Source: Ricordea florida
Taxonomy: Eukaryota > Cnidaria > Anthozoa > Corallimorpharia > Ricordeidae
Assembly (NCBI GenBank): GCA_949710005.1
Contig: OX453281.1
Span: 19,385,061-19,449,060, forward strand
Direction of reading: 5' to 3'
DNA: 64,000 nucleotides
The position numbers and the translations under genes were made by a program. Positions 41,301-44,743 of this stretch are shown here, one piece after another. Position 1 is the first letter of the stretch. The number at the start of each line of letters is the position of its first letter. Under the pieces are notes generated by a model that saw only the letters and a list, made by a program, of their open reading frames with translations, had not been told where the DNA came from and made no database searches.

Positions 41301-41757
41301 CAGTAGCTTGCCAAGTAGTGGCCACGCTGCATGGTTTGATTGACTAGCAAAGAGTTAAAACCACGCAGTTAATTTAGAGGAAACTGTAGCATAGTAAGAT
41401 ACTGTTCAGTAGCCTTCTGAAGGTTTGTAAACACTGCATGCTTTAATTCGCAAAGCATTCAAAATGTACTGCAATACAGTACTGTTTAGTACAATTTTAC
41501 TCATCACTCGAACTTAAGCTAACCAGAAGCGTTGCAGAGGTCTAGGATACTTCATATTCTCAACAATAATAACAATTTCATAAGTCATAACAAGGGATCC
41601 AGGGATCATATTTAGTCAATTGACATGGTTTTCTCTCCTTTCCCAGACCGGCGAGAACCACGTGCACTGGATCAGTAGAAAGGAGTTACTTCCACTGAAG
41701 GACATGTCAATGACGCACAACCAGCCAATCAAGATAGGCCCAGTCTGCTTCCAGTAA
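1..41757 (+). CDS. Fibrillar collagen alpha chain, 3' half of gene (39 exons; starts before the window)
   Basis: Encodes a secreted extracellular-matrix collagen chain that trimerises through its C-propeptide and forms fibrils. The exons were placed by Gly-X-Y codons bounded by AG and GT, and every helix exon starts with a Gly codon in phase 0. About 513 helix residues are visible without one Gly-X-Y interruption, which fits the fibrillar class (usual helix about 1000 residues), so roughly the N-terminal half lies upstream. The helix ends at exon 32/33. A short telopeptide with RRRKR follows, then a COLFI domain with ARTCKE, YWLDPNGGC and a terminal IKIGPVCFQ. The COLFI part is about 179 residues with 7 Cys, shorter than vertebrate COLFI (about 230-245, usually 7-8 Cys). 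Introns range from 81 bp to about 3.6 kb and carry many repeats. Because all helix exons are phase 0, an overlooked exon inside a long intron cannot be excluded by frame alone. Confidence 0.95.
892..980. mobile_element. Fragment of GC-rich MITE
   Basis: Begins caattttgaggttcacc and contains a gtgcacgggatgtgcac core and a (cccct)n tract. Related to the stretch at 43250-43330. Confidence 0.45.
979..1509 (+). mobile_element. MITE copy with amplified 5' terminus
   Basis: Non-coding element with imperfect termini caagagaaaatgagg and cctcattttctctt. Its body contains ctatttttag... and ccatggctgcgcggtttcc-like blocks shared with copies at 11484, 20273 and 31727. The left terminus has been tandemly multiplied. 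Confidence 0.8.
981..1335. repeat. 43-bp minisatellite, about 8 copies
   Basis: Copies of a unit starting agagaaaatgagg recur every 43 bases (981, 1024, 1067, 1110, 1153, 1196, 1239, 1282, 1325). Each unit equals the 5' end of the MITE family also found at 20273 and 31727. Confidence 0.95.
1574..1695. mobile_element. MITE fragment ending in ggatccgccc
   Basis: Shares gagtcataagcctt and the end ggatcc(g/a)cccctg-like sequence with 43670-43785 and with the complete foldback copy at 25266. Non-coding. Confidence 0.55.
1733..1786 (+). CDS. Collagen exon 2 (54 bp, helix)
   Basis: GFVGARGEPGSQGKRGPP, with acceptor ttattcag and donor gtaagt. Confidence 0.93.
1855..1998. mobile_element. Foldback MITE
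   Basis: Ends caatagagtgct and cactctattg are inverted. The arms (ggaactatcggctgatag and ctatcagaccgatagttcc) pair around a short loop. Confidence 0.75.
2370..2474. repeat. (AAT)n microsatellite
   Basis: Imperfect aat/ata repeat. Confidence 0.9.
3131..5110. mobile_element. DNA transposon with TTAA target duplication (1.98 kb, internally decayed)
   Basis: Identical 23-bp inverted ends start acaaggaccctgactata. TTAA lies directly outside both ends (3127-3130 and 5111-5114). TTAA duplications are known for piggyBac and Kolobok superfamilies. It inserted in the intron before exon 3. It carries one transposase-like exon on the - strand, but too little space is left for a full transposase, so it is probably a deletion derivative moved in trans. 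Confidence 0.85.
3899..4540 (-). pseudogene. Transposase-like 5' exon within the TTAA element
   Basis: An open 213-codon frame from 4540. Residues about 30-75 are charged and helical (coiled-coil-like). Near the end are CPLCG, a second Cys at SLSCAAGHS and RWYSSPVISGKF, resembling a zinc-binding motif followed by GH...W that I associate with transposase-like proteins of cnidarians and fish. The frame closes in a splice-donor-like gaggtaatt, so the TAA is probably intronic and this would be the first exon of a spliced gene. The catalytic part would have followed toward 3131, where no long frame remains. Assignment to Kolobok is inference. Confidence 0.5.
5383..5436 (+). CDS. Collagen exon 3 (54 bp, helix)
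   Basis: GRQGATGPAGKPGVSGAT, with acceptor taccccag and donor gtaagt. It follows a 3.6-kb intron enlarged by a TTAA-type transposon. Confidence 0.93.
6551..6684. mobile_element. Palindromic MITE, copy 1
   Basis: Nearly perfect inverted arms: gtatctgggcaaccgtgcac and its reverse complement flank a ttaacgctaac centre, with tgttgggttagggg in the arms. Same family as 12353 and 27802. Confidence 0.85.
6744..6797 (+). CDS. Collagen exon 4 (54 bp, helix)
   Basis: GPEGPVGATGPTGEKGDT, with acceptor ttttctag and donor gtgagc. Confidence 0.92.
7344..7474. repeat. 23-bp tandem repeat, about 6 copies
   Basis: Unit aaactcagtatcactaaaaa plus ttt. A single stray copy occurs at 7679-7699 beyond the SINE fragment, so the array was probably split by that insertion. 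Confidence 0.9.
7478..7676 (+). mobile_element. SINE 3' fragment with (ACCTTT)n tail
   Basis: Shares tgttyccggtgtcntggtctagct with the full SINE at 13778 but continues differently and ends in acctttt repeats. Confidence 0.55.
7744..7797 (+). CDS. Collagen exon 5 (54 bp, helix)
   Basis: GPEGEAGPPGASGRPGAD, with acceptor gttatcag and donor gtaagg. Confidence 0.92.
8205..8276 (+). mobile_element. tRNA-derived SINE head (relic)
   Basis: Has an A-box-like ttggtagagcac and a B-box ggttcgaatccc in tRNA spacing. The acceptor ends do not pair well, so it is not called a tRNA gene. Confidence 0.45.
8580..8633 (+). CDS. Collagen exon 6 (54 bp, helix)
   Basis: GMPGARGPIGEAGPKGEK, with acceptor tctttgcag and the weaker donor gtgcgc. 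Confidence 0.92.
8980..9033 (+). CDS. Collagen exon 7 (54 bp, helix)
   Basis: GDSGAAGIPGRDGAPGLR, with acceptor ttttaacag and donor gtaaat. Confidence 0.92.
9542..9590. repeat. (ATT)n microsatellite
   Basis: Imperfect att repeat in the intron before exon 8. The following 300 bases contain AT-rich cattggctg-like MITE scraps but nothing coding. Confidence 0.8.
9976..10029 (+). CDS. Collagen exon 8 (54 bp, helix)
   Basis: GPAGLPGDAGPQGPPGPT, with acceptor gttcag and donor gtgagt. Confidence 0.92.
10135..10645 (-). repeat. About 106-bp satellite, array 1 (reverse orientation)
   Basis: Degenerate tandem copies with tggtactgtttgttttacta and ggatcaaaccatgcagtgtg. Reverse complement of the arrays at 29935, 35925 and 40995. 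Confidence 0.85.
10878..10931 (+). CDS. Collagen exon 9 (54 bp, helix)
   Basis: GDAGGRGPRGLLGPPGDR, with acceptor ttgccag and donor gtacgc. Confidence 0.92.
11484..12104 (-). mobile_element. MITE copy (family of 20273) split by a 350-bp AT-rich insert
   Basis: 11484-11703 matches the 3' part of the family in reverse. The missing 5' terminus (reverse complement of caagagaaaatgagg) lies at 12058-12104. The sequence between begins near ttacatccattttgaaatca and ends near ttaccattatttatc. It has inverted pieces (tgatttcagaccaaattgca / tgcaatttgattgg-like) typical of a second MITE. Confidence 0.65.
12145..12180. repeat. (ACAAT)n short tandem repeat
   Basis: acaat units in perfect tandem. Confidence 0.85.
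12353..12490. mobile_element. Palindromic MITE, copy 2
   Basis: Same arms as 6551: gtatctgggcaactgtacac on the left and the inverted, more diverged gcaaagtttcccatatact on the right. Confidence 0.8.
13197..13250 (+). CDS. Collagen exon 10 (54 bp, helix)
   Basis: GSPGKDGPPGISGSPGEQ, with acceptor ccacctag and the weak donor gtttgt. Confidence 0.9.
13553..13618 (+). mobile_element. tRNA-like SINE head (relic)
   Basis: ggctcagctggtagagcagc (A-box region) and gagttccgatcccg (B-box-like). No paired acceptor stem. Confidence 0.4.
13778..14188 (+). mobile_element. tRNA-derived SINE with (ATT)n tail, full copy
   Basis: The head has ttagctcagttggtagagca (box A) and cgggttcaagcccc (box B). A 300-base body follows, with ggacgataaaccgtaggccc and cgcatatgattatgtatata, and then an ATT tail. 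A second complete copy lies inverted at 30898. The head resembles a tRNA but the attached body shows it is a retroposon. Confidence 0.85.
14653..14782. repeat. Inverted GGGTCG / CGACCC minisatellite pair
   Basis: (gtgggtc)n followed about 30 bases later by cacccac/acccact repeats in the opposite sense, able to fold back. Confidence 0.7.
14788..14852. mobile_element. Half copy of palindromic MITE
   Basis: Right arm only, from cttattataacttgttggg to acattaatccc. A second half copy is at 17997. Confidence 0.75.
14892..14945 (+). CDS. Collagen exon 11 (54 bp, helix)
   Basis: GPEGPEGPKGERGETGAA, with acceptor catttccag and donor gtgagt. Confidence 0.92.
15178..15954. mobile_element. GGGCCGG-ended MITE, interrupted
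   Basis: Ends gggccggttgttcga / aacaacccggccc. Internal sequence (ttcagagcatacaatcatc, ttaagctctcaaatctgcat) matches the uninterrupted inverted copy at 21516. A second element is inserted at 15394. Confidence 0.85.
15394..15927. mobile_element. 534-bp foldback element with TTAA duplication, nested in the MITE
   Basis: Inverted arms of about 120 bases start ggttacggaacaggttcgcg. TTAA flanks at 15390-15393 and 15928-15931. The unoccupied sister copy at 21516 reads ggtaacc..ttaa..ccctgct across the site in reverse complement, which confirms the exact target. Confidence 0.9.
15993..16046 (+). CDS. Collagen exon 12 (54 bp, helix)
   Basis: GPQGAQGGQGPQGATGAK, with the unusual A-rich acceptor tttttaag and donor gtaata. 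It is Gln-rich compared with its neighbours. Confidence 0.9.
16470..16552 (+). mobile_element. SINE 3' end fragment
   Basis: Contains gtgtccccaattagtgcgtc and cactcaaataaagtt, the same 3' end as the SINE at 16742. Confidence 0.6.
16742..17033 (+). mobile_element. tRNA-derived SINE (second family)
   Basis: The head is ggttggcgcagtggtgagag with box B cccgggttcgattcccgg. The body has ctctactctgctccgagagg and a tail gtgtccccaattagta...actcaaataaagttc, followed by ATT repeats. Confidence 0.85.
17286..17339 (+). CDS. Collagen exon 13 (54 bp, helix)
   Basis: GPRGPKGIQGSGGFDGAK, with acceptor attttag and donor gtatgt. The GSG-GFD triplets stay in register. Confidence 0.92.
17650..17905. mobile_element. 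Probable foldback MITE
   Basis: Inverted motifs around gataatcatctcgac and cgccgataatcacttcg / gcgaataatgg. Non-coding. Confidence 0.45.
17997..18063. mobile_element. Half copy of palindromic MITE
   Basis: acttattataacttgttggg to gatactgacaatgttcc, one arm only. Confidence 0.7.
18646..18699 (+). CDS. Collagen exon 14 (54 bp, helix)
   Basis: GEPGEKGPAGEAGENGAP, with acceptor aatttcag and donor gtaagg. Confidence 0.92.
19142..19195 (+). CDS. Collagen exon 15 (54 bp, helix)
   Basis: GRDGLPGQPGVKGQQGQV, with acceptor tttgtgtag and donor gtaatg. Confidence 0.92.
19270..19750. repeat. About 140-bp tandem repeat, 4 diverged copies
   Basis: gaaatagg(g/a)atagcgttt-like starts recur at about 19282, 19424, 19556 and 19695, each followed by caagacaactta-like and actattacaaatacaaag blocks. 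This accounts for much of the 1.8-kb intron before exon 16. Confidence 0.75.
20273..20604 (+). mobile_element. MITE reference copy with duplicated 3' end
   Basis: 263-bp element: ends caagagaaaatgaggaaaga and ttacctcattttctcttg form an inverted pair of about 27 bp with mismatches. The last 69 bases are repeated directly at 20536-20604. Confidence 0.85.
20975..21028 (+). CDS. Collagen exon 16 (54 bp, helix)
   Basis: GPPGPTGPQGAQGSRGEA, with acceptor ttccatag and donor gtatgt. Confidence 0.92.
21168..21203. repeat. Perfect 36-bp palindrome
   Basis: cttgccgtttgttttcct followed by its exact reverse complement. Confidence 0.9.
21516..21756. mobile_element. GGGCCGG-ended MITE, uninterrupted copy
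   Basis: Ends gggccgggttgttcgaag and cttcgaacaaccggcccc. It is the empty-site sister of the copy at 15178. Confidence 0.85.
21830..22450 (+). pseudogene. CR1/L2-like LINE, 3' end of reverse-transcriptase ORF (decayed)
   Basis: Frame-shifted translation gives pieces like QRVQNAAARLI, FKTLLFTLRAIHGMAPDYI and YAAPKLWNNMP, typical of the C-terminal ORF2 of CR1/L2/jockey elements. The 3' end is aatgcgctatataagtttca plus ATT repeats at 22449-22493. Stops and shifts make it non-functional. Confidence 0.75.
22533..22586 (+). CDS. Collagen exon 17 (54 bp, helix)
   Basis: GYPGMQGAVGNTGPPGAP, with acceptor tttttcgtag and donor gtaaga. Confidence 0.92.
22686..23154. repeat. 17-bp minisatellite (GGTGTCCATCTTNTAGA), more than 20 copies
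   Basis: ggtgtccat(c/g)tt...aga repeats with variation fill the first part of the intron after exon 17. A related stray unit lies at 23630-23660, past the LINE fragment. Confidence 0.93.
23175..23634 (+). pseudogene. Decayed LINE reverse-transcriptase fragment with (ATCT)n tail
   Basis: Starts LQDEMTKDLKGITSWLSANK and TLNVF, the segment after the catalytic core in CR1/L2-type RTs. Frameshifted traces of LGV, SLI.PYF follow. The tail is atctatctatct. It lies inside the 17-bp repeat locus. Confidence 0.7.
23773..23826 (+). CDS. Collagen exon 18 (54 bp, helix)
   Basis: GDPGPPGRDGIDGPPGQT, with acceptor cgtcactag and donor gtaagc. Confidence 0.92.
24164..24284. repeat. (ATT/GTT)n microsatellite
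   Basis: About 120 bases of att with gtt interruptions. Confidence 0.93.
24449..24502 (+). CDS. Collagen exon 19 (54 bp, helix)
   Basis: GAQGPKGASGQAGANGQP, with acceptor ttttgcacag and donor gtcagt. Confidence 0.92.
25092..25145 (+). CDS. Collagen exon 20 (54 bp, helix)
   Basis: GVIGARGPRGERGAKGGK, with acceptor gatattttag and donor gtaatt. Confidence 0.92.
25266..25424. mobile_element. Foldback MITE with CAGGGGCGGATCC ends
   Basis: Starts caggggcggatccaggattt and ends tagttccgcccctg, with G-rich and C-rich inner arms. Related fragments are at 892, 1574 and 43250-43785. The ends resemble hAT-type MITEs; I could not see an 8-bp duplication. Confidence 0.65.
25661..25714 (+). CDS. Collagen exon 21 (54 bp, helix)
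   Basis: GDFGAQGISGVTGSPGPL, with acceptor tacattttag and donor gtaagt. Confidence 0.92.
26236..26312. repeat. Single diverged unit of the 106-bp satellite
   Basis: caaaccatgcagtgtggcca, with a second tggcatggagtgtcaacc piece, just before exon 22. Confidence 0.6.
26329..26382 (+). CDS. Collagen exon 22 (54 bp, helix)
   Basis: GPAGDRGEEGTRGANGRK, with acceptor cctttgtag and donor gtaaag. The intron that follows is only 81 bp, the shortest in the gene. Confidence 0.92.
26464..26517 (+). CDS. Collagen exon 23 (54 bp, helix)
   Basis: GETGAQGREGERGASGKE, with acceptor cgcttcag and donor gtaaga. Confidence 0.92.
26574..27063. repeat. AAT/ATT microsatellites with AT-rich filler
   Basis: Clusters at 26574-26640, 26796-26823 and 26996-27063. 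Nothing coding is seen in this 1.1-kb intron. Confidence 0.8.
27602..27655 (+). CDS. Collagen exon 24 (54 bp, helix)
   Basis: GLQGPSGQQGTVGVRGHK, with acceptor ttttctttag and donor gtaacg. Confidence 0.92.
27802..27939. mobile_element. Palindromic MITE, copy 3
   Basis: ggatcaatgtcagtgtctcg to agaagcttacattgatcc, with internal cccctaacccagcaagttg and its inverse. Confidence 0.85.
28620..28835. mobile_element. AT-rich MITE-like stretch
   Basis: Shares aatttggaataaa...gagca and a later gacaaca/ttgttgtc pair with the non-coding stretch at 20640-20820. Boundaries uncertain. Confidence 0.35.
29027..29080 (+). CDS. Collagen exon 25 (54 bp, helix)
   Basis: GNRGPMGPVGPPGPKGPK, with acceptor tcctttcaag and the weak donor gttggt. 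Confidence 0.9.
29140..29745. mobile_element. Nested foldback MITEs
   Basis: The inner element 29480-29712 has inverted ends tagtataaatctactag and arms gctacgctattcacc / gggtagcgtagcc. It interrupts an outer one with ctcgatagaaacac copies at about 29166 and 29713 and inverted tttctatcg/gtgtttcta copies between. Confidence 0.6.
29935..30620 (+). repeat. About 106-bp satellite, array 2
   Basis: aaagttagaacc recurs at 30116, 30221, 30327, 30433 and 30545. Each unit holds caaacagtaccaca and atggtttgatccaca. Confidence 0.9.
30650..30703 (+). CDS. Collagen exon 26 (54 bp, helix)
   Basis: GDRGEEGSRGLRGPKGPR, with acceptor ctgtttccag and donor gtttgt. Confidence 0.92.
30898..31277 (-). mobile_element. 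tRNA-derived SINE with (ATT)n tail, inverted full copy
   Basis: Reverse complement of the SINE at 13778: the tail aataataat is at the left, gggcctacggtttatcgtcc lies in the body, and the head ctctaccaactgagctaacc is at 31247-31268. Confidence 0.85.
31727..32023 (+). mobile_element. MITE copy (family of 20273)
   Basis: Lacks the first bases of the 5' end (begins caagagaacataacc). Has an extra block of about 45 bases at 31824-31870. Ends ttacctcactttatcttg. Confidence 0.8.
32069..32122 (+). CDS. Collagen exon 27 (54 bp, helix; last of 26 in a row)
   Basis: GVKGEVGLPGLPGVQGLQ, with acceptor ttttatcag and donor gtgagt. Confidence 0.92.
32793..32846. repeat. Short inverted repeat
   Basis: gttcgtcacgcaacgcctc and its reverse complement separated by a 16-base loop. 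Confidence 0.85.
33196..33213 (+). CDS. Collagen exon 28 (18-bp microexon)
   Basis: GRAGNT: two Gly-X-Y triplets between a strong acceptor (cttgcgttttag) and donor gtaagt. It is in phase with exons 27 and 29. Confidence 0.85.
33730..34205 (-). mobile_element. tRNA-like SINE head relics (two)
   Basis: In reverse, ctatagctcagtggtagagc (33893-33914) and a B-box-like ggttcgactcc (34131-34143). A third weak ggtccgacttg match is near 33750. Acceptor pairing is absent. Confidence 0.4.
34395..34412 (+). CDS. Collagen exon 29 (18-bp microexon)
   Basis: GSKGPT, with acceptor tttctcttacag and donor gtgagt. Confidence 0.85.
34962..34981. repeat. Poly(C) tract
   Basis: About 20 C in a row after cctctccacc. 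Confidence 0.85.
35393..35410 (+). CDS. Collagen exon 30 (18-bp microexon)
   Basis: GEQGPK, with acceptor ttattgtacag and donor gtgcgt. Confidence 0.85.
35725..35802. repeat. Short tandem repeat (cgttacacgttt...)
   Basis: cgttacacgtttcaagtctt occurs three times with slippage. Confidence 0.85.
35925..36160 (+). repeat. About 106-bp satellite, array 3
   Basis: Two and a bit units with gatgaaaaagttagaaccac and cagtactgttcagtagc. Confidence 0.88.
36266..36283 (+). CDS. Collagen exon 31 (18-bp microexon)
   Basis: GNAGAP, with acceptor ttaatttcacag and donor gtaagt. Confidence 0.85.
36425..36590. repeat. Degenerate GTGATY repeat
   Basis: gtgattgtgattctgaatg-type hexamers through about 160 bases. 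Confidence 0.8.
36758..36790 (+). CDS. Collagen exon 32 (33 bp, near the C-end of the helix)
   Basis: GPPGETGEPGP, 11 codons. It breaks the 9-bp triplet module because the last triplet (GPV) is completed by exon 33. Acceptor caccataag and donor gtaagt. Confidence 0.88.
36839..36873. repeat. Palindrome (tacctcatggtatg...)
   Basis: tacctcatggtatg and cataccatgaggta flank tacgt. A further accatgaggtag lies at 37343, suggesting the ends of a 0.5-kb MITE. Confidence 0.7.
37542..37559 (+). CDS. Collagen exon 33 (18 bp, end of helix / telopeptide)
   Basis: VGSIFG finishes the helix and starts the non-helical telopeptide. Acceptor atctcttttag and donor gtaagt. In frame between exons 32 and 34. Confidence 0.8.
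37903..37953 (+). CDS. Collagen exon 34 (telopeptide with RRRKR site)
   Basis: PPQRRRKRSLSNEAEDQ, ended by the weak donor gtcggt. This donor is required because using the downstream gtaaat would bring a stop into frame in exon 35. The RRRKR run fits a proprotein-convertase (furin) site for release of the C-propeptide. Confidence 0.85.
38176..38311 (+). CDS. Collagen exon 35 (start of COLFI C-propeptide)
   Basis: Codes for a leucine/valine-rich helix (ELTVEVLQVLNMLKNLES) and then SARTCKEIMQLNSTLPD. ARTC is the first conserved COLFI cysteine. The exon ends in phase 1 before gtgaga. Confidence 0.93.
38700..38800. repeat. Inverted repeat plus (CTCTAC)n
   Basis: gtcttgagtacggcc pairs with ggccgtactcaagac around a ggccgaaggccgag core, then ctctac units. 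Confidence 0.8.
39097..39500. mobile_element. 400-bp foldback MITE in intron 35
   Basis: Starts aatagagtactaaagtg and ends with its inverse. Arms of almost 200 bases pair throughout (for example acaaatccttctaattttgt and its complement) around a loop near 39295. Confidence 0.9.
39541..39647 (+). CDS. Collagen exon 36 (COLFI)
   Basis: Completes the split Gly and reads KYWLDPNGGCIEDAF, then AEC and QTCLYP, giving COLFI cysteines 2-4. The YWLDPN...GC block carries the Asp/Asn ligands of the calcium site in known C-propeptides. Ends in phase 0 at gtaagt. Confidence 0.95.
39845..40175 (+). mobile_element. tRNA-derived SINE (third family) with duplicated head
   Basis: taactcggtc(a/g)ggagagc (box A) occurs at 39931 and 40027, each preceded by the same ccgccgcgacgtaccatcta block (39890 and 39977), a tandem duplication of about 97 bases. 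Box B ggattcgattcccacc is at 40070-40085. A non-coding body follows. Confidence 0.7.
40264..40290 (+). CDS. Collagen exon 37 (27 bp, COLFI)
   Basis: DDNSMETMK, with acceptor atattttttcag and donor gtacga. It fits the short variable loop between the TCxxP block and the FLRLLS block. Confidence 0.8.
40601..40759 (+). CDS. Collagen exon 38 (COLFI)
   Basis: Starts FSYAASPTQFKFLRLLSREG, matching the conserved FLRLLS segment of COLFI. It then has THEC and HPKCK (cysteines 5 and 6). 53 codons, phase 0 on both sides. Confidence 0.93.
40777..40867. repeat. (AAT)n and (GATGAT)n microsatellite
   Basis: aataat then gatgatgacgatgatg. Confidence 0.9.
40995..41480 (+). repeat. About 106-bp satellite, array 4
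   Basis: About four units with accacagtacagtactgttc and actgcatggtttgatccaca, in the last intron of the collagen gene. Confidence 0.9.
41647..41757 (+). CDS. Collagen exon 39 (COLFI end and stop)
   Basis: Starts TGENHVHWISRKELLPLKD and ends IKIGPVCFQ, followed by taa. GPVCF is the hallmark COLFI C-terminus and holds cysteine 7. Confidence 0.96.
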   Translation, partial: TGENHVHWISRKELLPLKDMSMTHNQPIKIGPVCFQ

Positions 41758-41950
41758 CACTAAAATACTGACTTTATTTGAACTGTTAGCAATATTTTAC
41801 ATTAGCCTCGTTTTGTTTCTCATCCTTGGCTCGCCATGTTGGTAGAATACTGGAGCGTGGTCAGAAAAGAACGGACAATTAAAGCGGAGAGCTGTCTTTG
41901 GGACAAATTTTCCCTTCACCCTTCTTTATGTGTGTGCTGTTATAAATAAA
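41758..41950 (+). terminator. Collagen 3' UTR and poly(A) signal
   Basis: About 190 bases of UTR follow the stop. A canonical aataaa lies at 41945-41950 with a T/GT-rich stretch just after it. Confidence 0.75.
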
Positions 41951-43075
41951 CGTTTTTCATGTGTTTCAAAGATTAAAATATTGGGATATGAATCCTAGGA
42001 TATATGGTTGCAACTGCATAGTTAATGTTTTTGTTGTTGTTATGTTTCGTTTTTTTATGTTTGTTTGTTTGTTTTTGTTTTTCGTTTTTGTTTTTCGTTT
42101 TTGTTTTCCGTCGTTTATTTCGTAATCTGTGATGTGTCTGACTTCAATGTCACTCAACAGTGGAACCAAGTAAAACAACTAAAGTACTTTACCTACCATA
42201 TCTCAGTAGACACCTGCAGTCCAACGGACCAATCAGAATTCAAAGCACTATGCAAACGACAGTTTTTCCGAACCACGGAGGCACAAATAATAACAAACGT
42301 CTCAGCTGATCAGTGGAATCACATTTTTCCTAATCCTTCGAAAGACCAACTTCTGCTCCCACTATTTTAATCAATCTCGTCCCCAGAGCCCGCTCCTTTT
42401 TGTTTAGAAAAGAGGATTATTAGCGCATGACAACAGGGGCCACAGGGGACGAGGTTGTACTCAGATTTAAAGGAAATCCAGGAGCAGGTTTTTCATCGTT
42501 GCGTCAATTCTTGTTTTTTATTTTTTTTATTTATTTTTTTAAACACAATTCCACGTTTCATTGCCCCTTTTGGGAACTCGTTTTGCCATGTTATCGAAAC
42601 AAGTGCCTGTGATAAAATCGGCCTATAAGTCTCCCAGGAAAAATCACCAAATCCTCGTTTCTTTGCCACACTCTGAAATCCCTGACGTATCAAGTTTTGA
42701 AGACTTCAGCTGTTTGGGTTTTCTTTGTTGTTCATACTAAGGGGATTCTAATTTGAGTTTGATAATTGTGGTGTGAATAACTAAATTGATCTTAGTTCAT
42801 ATTGACCCGGACCGATCCAGAAATTAATTCAGCGAAGTTCCATTTTCCCTTTAGTTTTTTTTGCCTTTGGTTCCAACAGAAGTCTTTCCATATCGTTTCT
42901 TTGAGCTTGCCGTTAATTTTCGAAAGCGTCTCACTGTTTTAATAAAATTAGATATGTTTCCCACTCCTATCTTAGTGATTTTTGCTTATATCTATTGACC
43001 ACGATGCCGTATTCTGTTCCTTGTGGAGCTAGCGAAATGATGAACTGGCTTGCTTTGATGTGACTTAATAAACTA
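41951..43075. other. Intergenic, no gene seen
   Basis: AT-rich with a (gttttt) run at 42030-42110. An open stretch at 42065-42370 has no recognisable domain and is low-complexity at its start. 42540-43075 shows no features I can name. Confidence 0.5.
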
Positions 43076-43249
43076 CGCATGTTAGGACGTGCGGGGGGGG
43101 GAGGGGGAGGGGGTCTTATTCGAAAGATGCGGGACTTTTTGGCTGATTTCGAATCTAATTATTTGCTTTGTAGTTTGGAGAGAAAAGATCTTTTAAATTT
43201 GGTTGAAGGAAACACTTCATTACATCGTAAGTTTAAGGAACAATGTCAC

Positions 43250-43785
43250 ACAATTCTAGAGCATGAGTGCACGGGGTGCGCACTCCCCCCCCCCCCCTTT
43301 CTTAAGATGATCTACGGCTTTCATCACTCAACCTTTTCTAATCCTACGCGCAAATCCGTGTCTCTCAGAACAGTCAACACCCGTCCACCGCCCGACGTCA
43401 TTAGAGGTGTTCGGAGCTACGGCACAGGCTGGCTTCGTTTGAGGGGCTTTGGGATGATGTGGTGCCCAGTTTGTAAACGTTCGCAAAGAATGGTCAGTCC
43501 AGAAGAACTCTGTCGAGTTGGTCCTGGCAAAGAAGCCAAGCCACATACTTTTTATATTCTGTAACTTCACATTCAGGAATGCTTCAAAAACAAAAATAGG
43601 TATTCTAGGACCAGATGTGGCCACTGCAGACAAACAAATCAATTTGGTTTATTGGCGTTGAAGTAAAACGTGAGTCATAAGCCTTTTTCTTCGTTGTTCA
43701 CTCTTAAAATTTACGTCACCTATCAGTTACTTCGTTCCTTTGTTGTGCACCCCCCTCCTACGAAAAATTCGGGATCCACCCCTGC
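43250..43785. mobile_element. MITE fragments around the lectin exon
   Basis: gtgcacggggtgcgcactcc with poly(C) at 43269-43300 matches 892-980. gagtcataagcctttttctt to gggatccacccctg (43670-43785) matches 1574-1695. Confidence 0.55.
43337..43560 (-). pseudogene. C-type lectin domain exon, decayed
   Basis: Reads WLGFFARTNSTEFFWTDHSL and later FTNWAPHHP, then Cys, NDVGRWTGVDC and HGFARR. This matches the second half of a C-type lectin fold (W.D.....F.NW, GRW..V.C, F.C). The final cysteine of the usual F(A/V)C is Arg here, so a conserved disulfide is lost, and the frame stops 6 codons later. No other lectin exons were found within a kilobase. It is flanked by MITE pieces, so it is probably a gene fragment, possibly carried by the mobile DNA. 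Confidence 0.6.
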
Positions 43786-43789
43786 ACAT

Positions 43790-44740
43790 CAGGCCATTTC
43801 TGAGTTGCCTCAGCCTCTTTTTCAAAGCGAGTCTAGGTGCTCGTCCTTTCATAAGCAAATAAATTTTCATTCACATGAAAATGAGTTTAATTTGCGTGTG
43901 AGTGAAAATTGATTTGCATATGAAAGCATTAGCACTTAGACTCACTTTGATAAAGAGGCCTAAGGTAATTCGAAATGGTCTCTACTGCAACACTAAAACA
44001 CGTGTTTCCAGCAATGAGAATTATTGCAAGGCATCAGAAAACCTGGATCAAACTGCGTCTTCCAACAAGTTCCAGACTCGATCTCCTTTCCGTTGCGTTT
44101 GGCTGTGCACGTATATGTATGATAAGAGTGATCGATAGTAAGTGATGAGTTTACCCTCCCTTAAAAAATTCTTTGGTCTCTTCGTTTAGGTGCTACTGAT
44201 CAACTTTACGAATAAAAGAAATTGTATTTATTTTAGAAACACCAGTGAAATACCAGGTGAGTTTTCCCGCGAAAATATATCTTCACACGTGAAATAACAT
44301 TGTTGCCATGGTTACATGATAGATCGCGCTTTTGAACTACAAAAGGCGTTTAAATGAAATGGTGAGGTATTTCATTGGTGTTTTATATTTATAAAATCTA
44401 ACATTACTCGTTCGCTGCGCGCACCCGTGAAATACTTTTGAACACTCGAAGAGAAGTTTCGTATCTCAACGCGGTCATATAATATCAACTATATACCATT
44501 TACTGCCTGCAGACGGATTGATACATAATATATCTTCCCTCTCCAAAATACCCTTCTTTCAATTGCAAGAATTCTCTTCTTACAGATTCGAGAAGCAGTC
44601 TCAATTCTTAAGAAATTATGAAACAACAATTTTATTAAACATTTACCAATGTTCCTTGCTAAACTAAGTCACATTTGCTTAAAATATAGTTACTTCTGCC
44701 GAGGATAACCTCTTCCATCCGAAACACAATTATTTTTACC
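43790..44740. other. Intergenic, no gene seen
   Basis: Contains a small inverted pair around 43850-43920 (attttcattcacatgaaaat, tttcatatgc). Otherwise AT-rich without coding signs. Confidence 0.45.
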
Positions 44741-44743
44741 ACA

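Noticed and set aside
42065..42370. 101-codon + strand frame after the collagen gene
   Set aside because: Starts in a (gttttt) tract, has no recognisable domain and no splice or poly(A) context.
43079..43564. 161-codon + strand frame
   Set aside because: Starts in poly(G) and runs antisense to the lectin-like exon, which has the recognisable motif.
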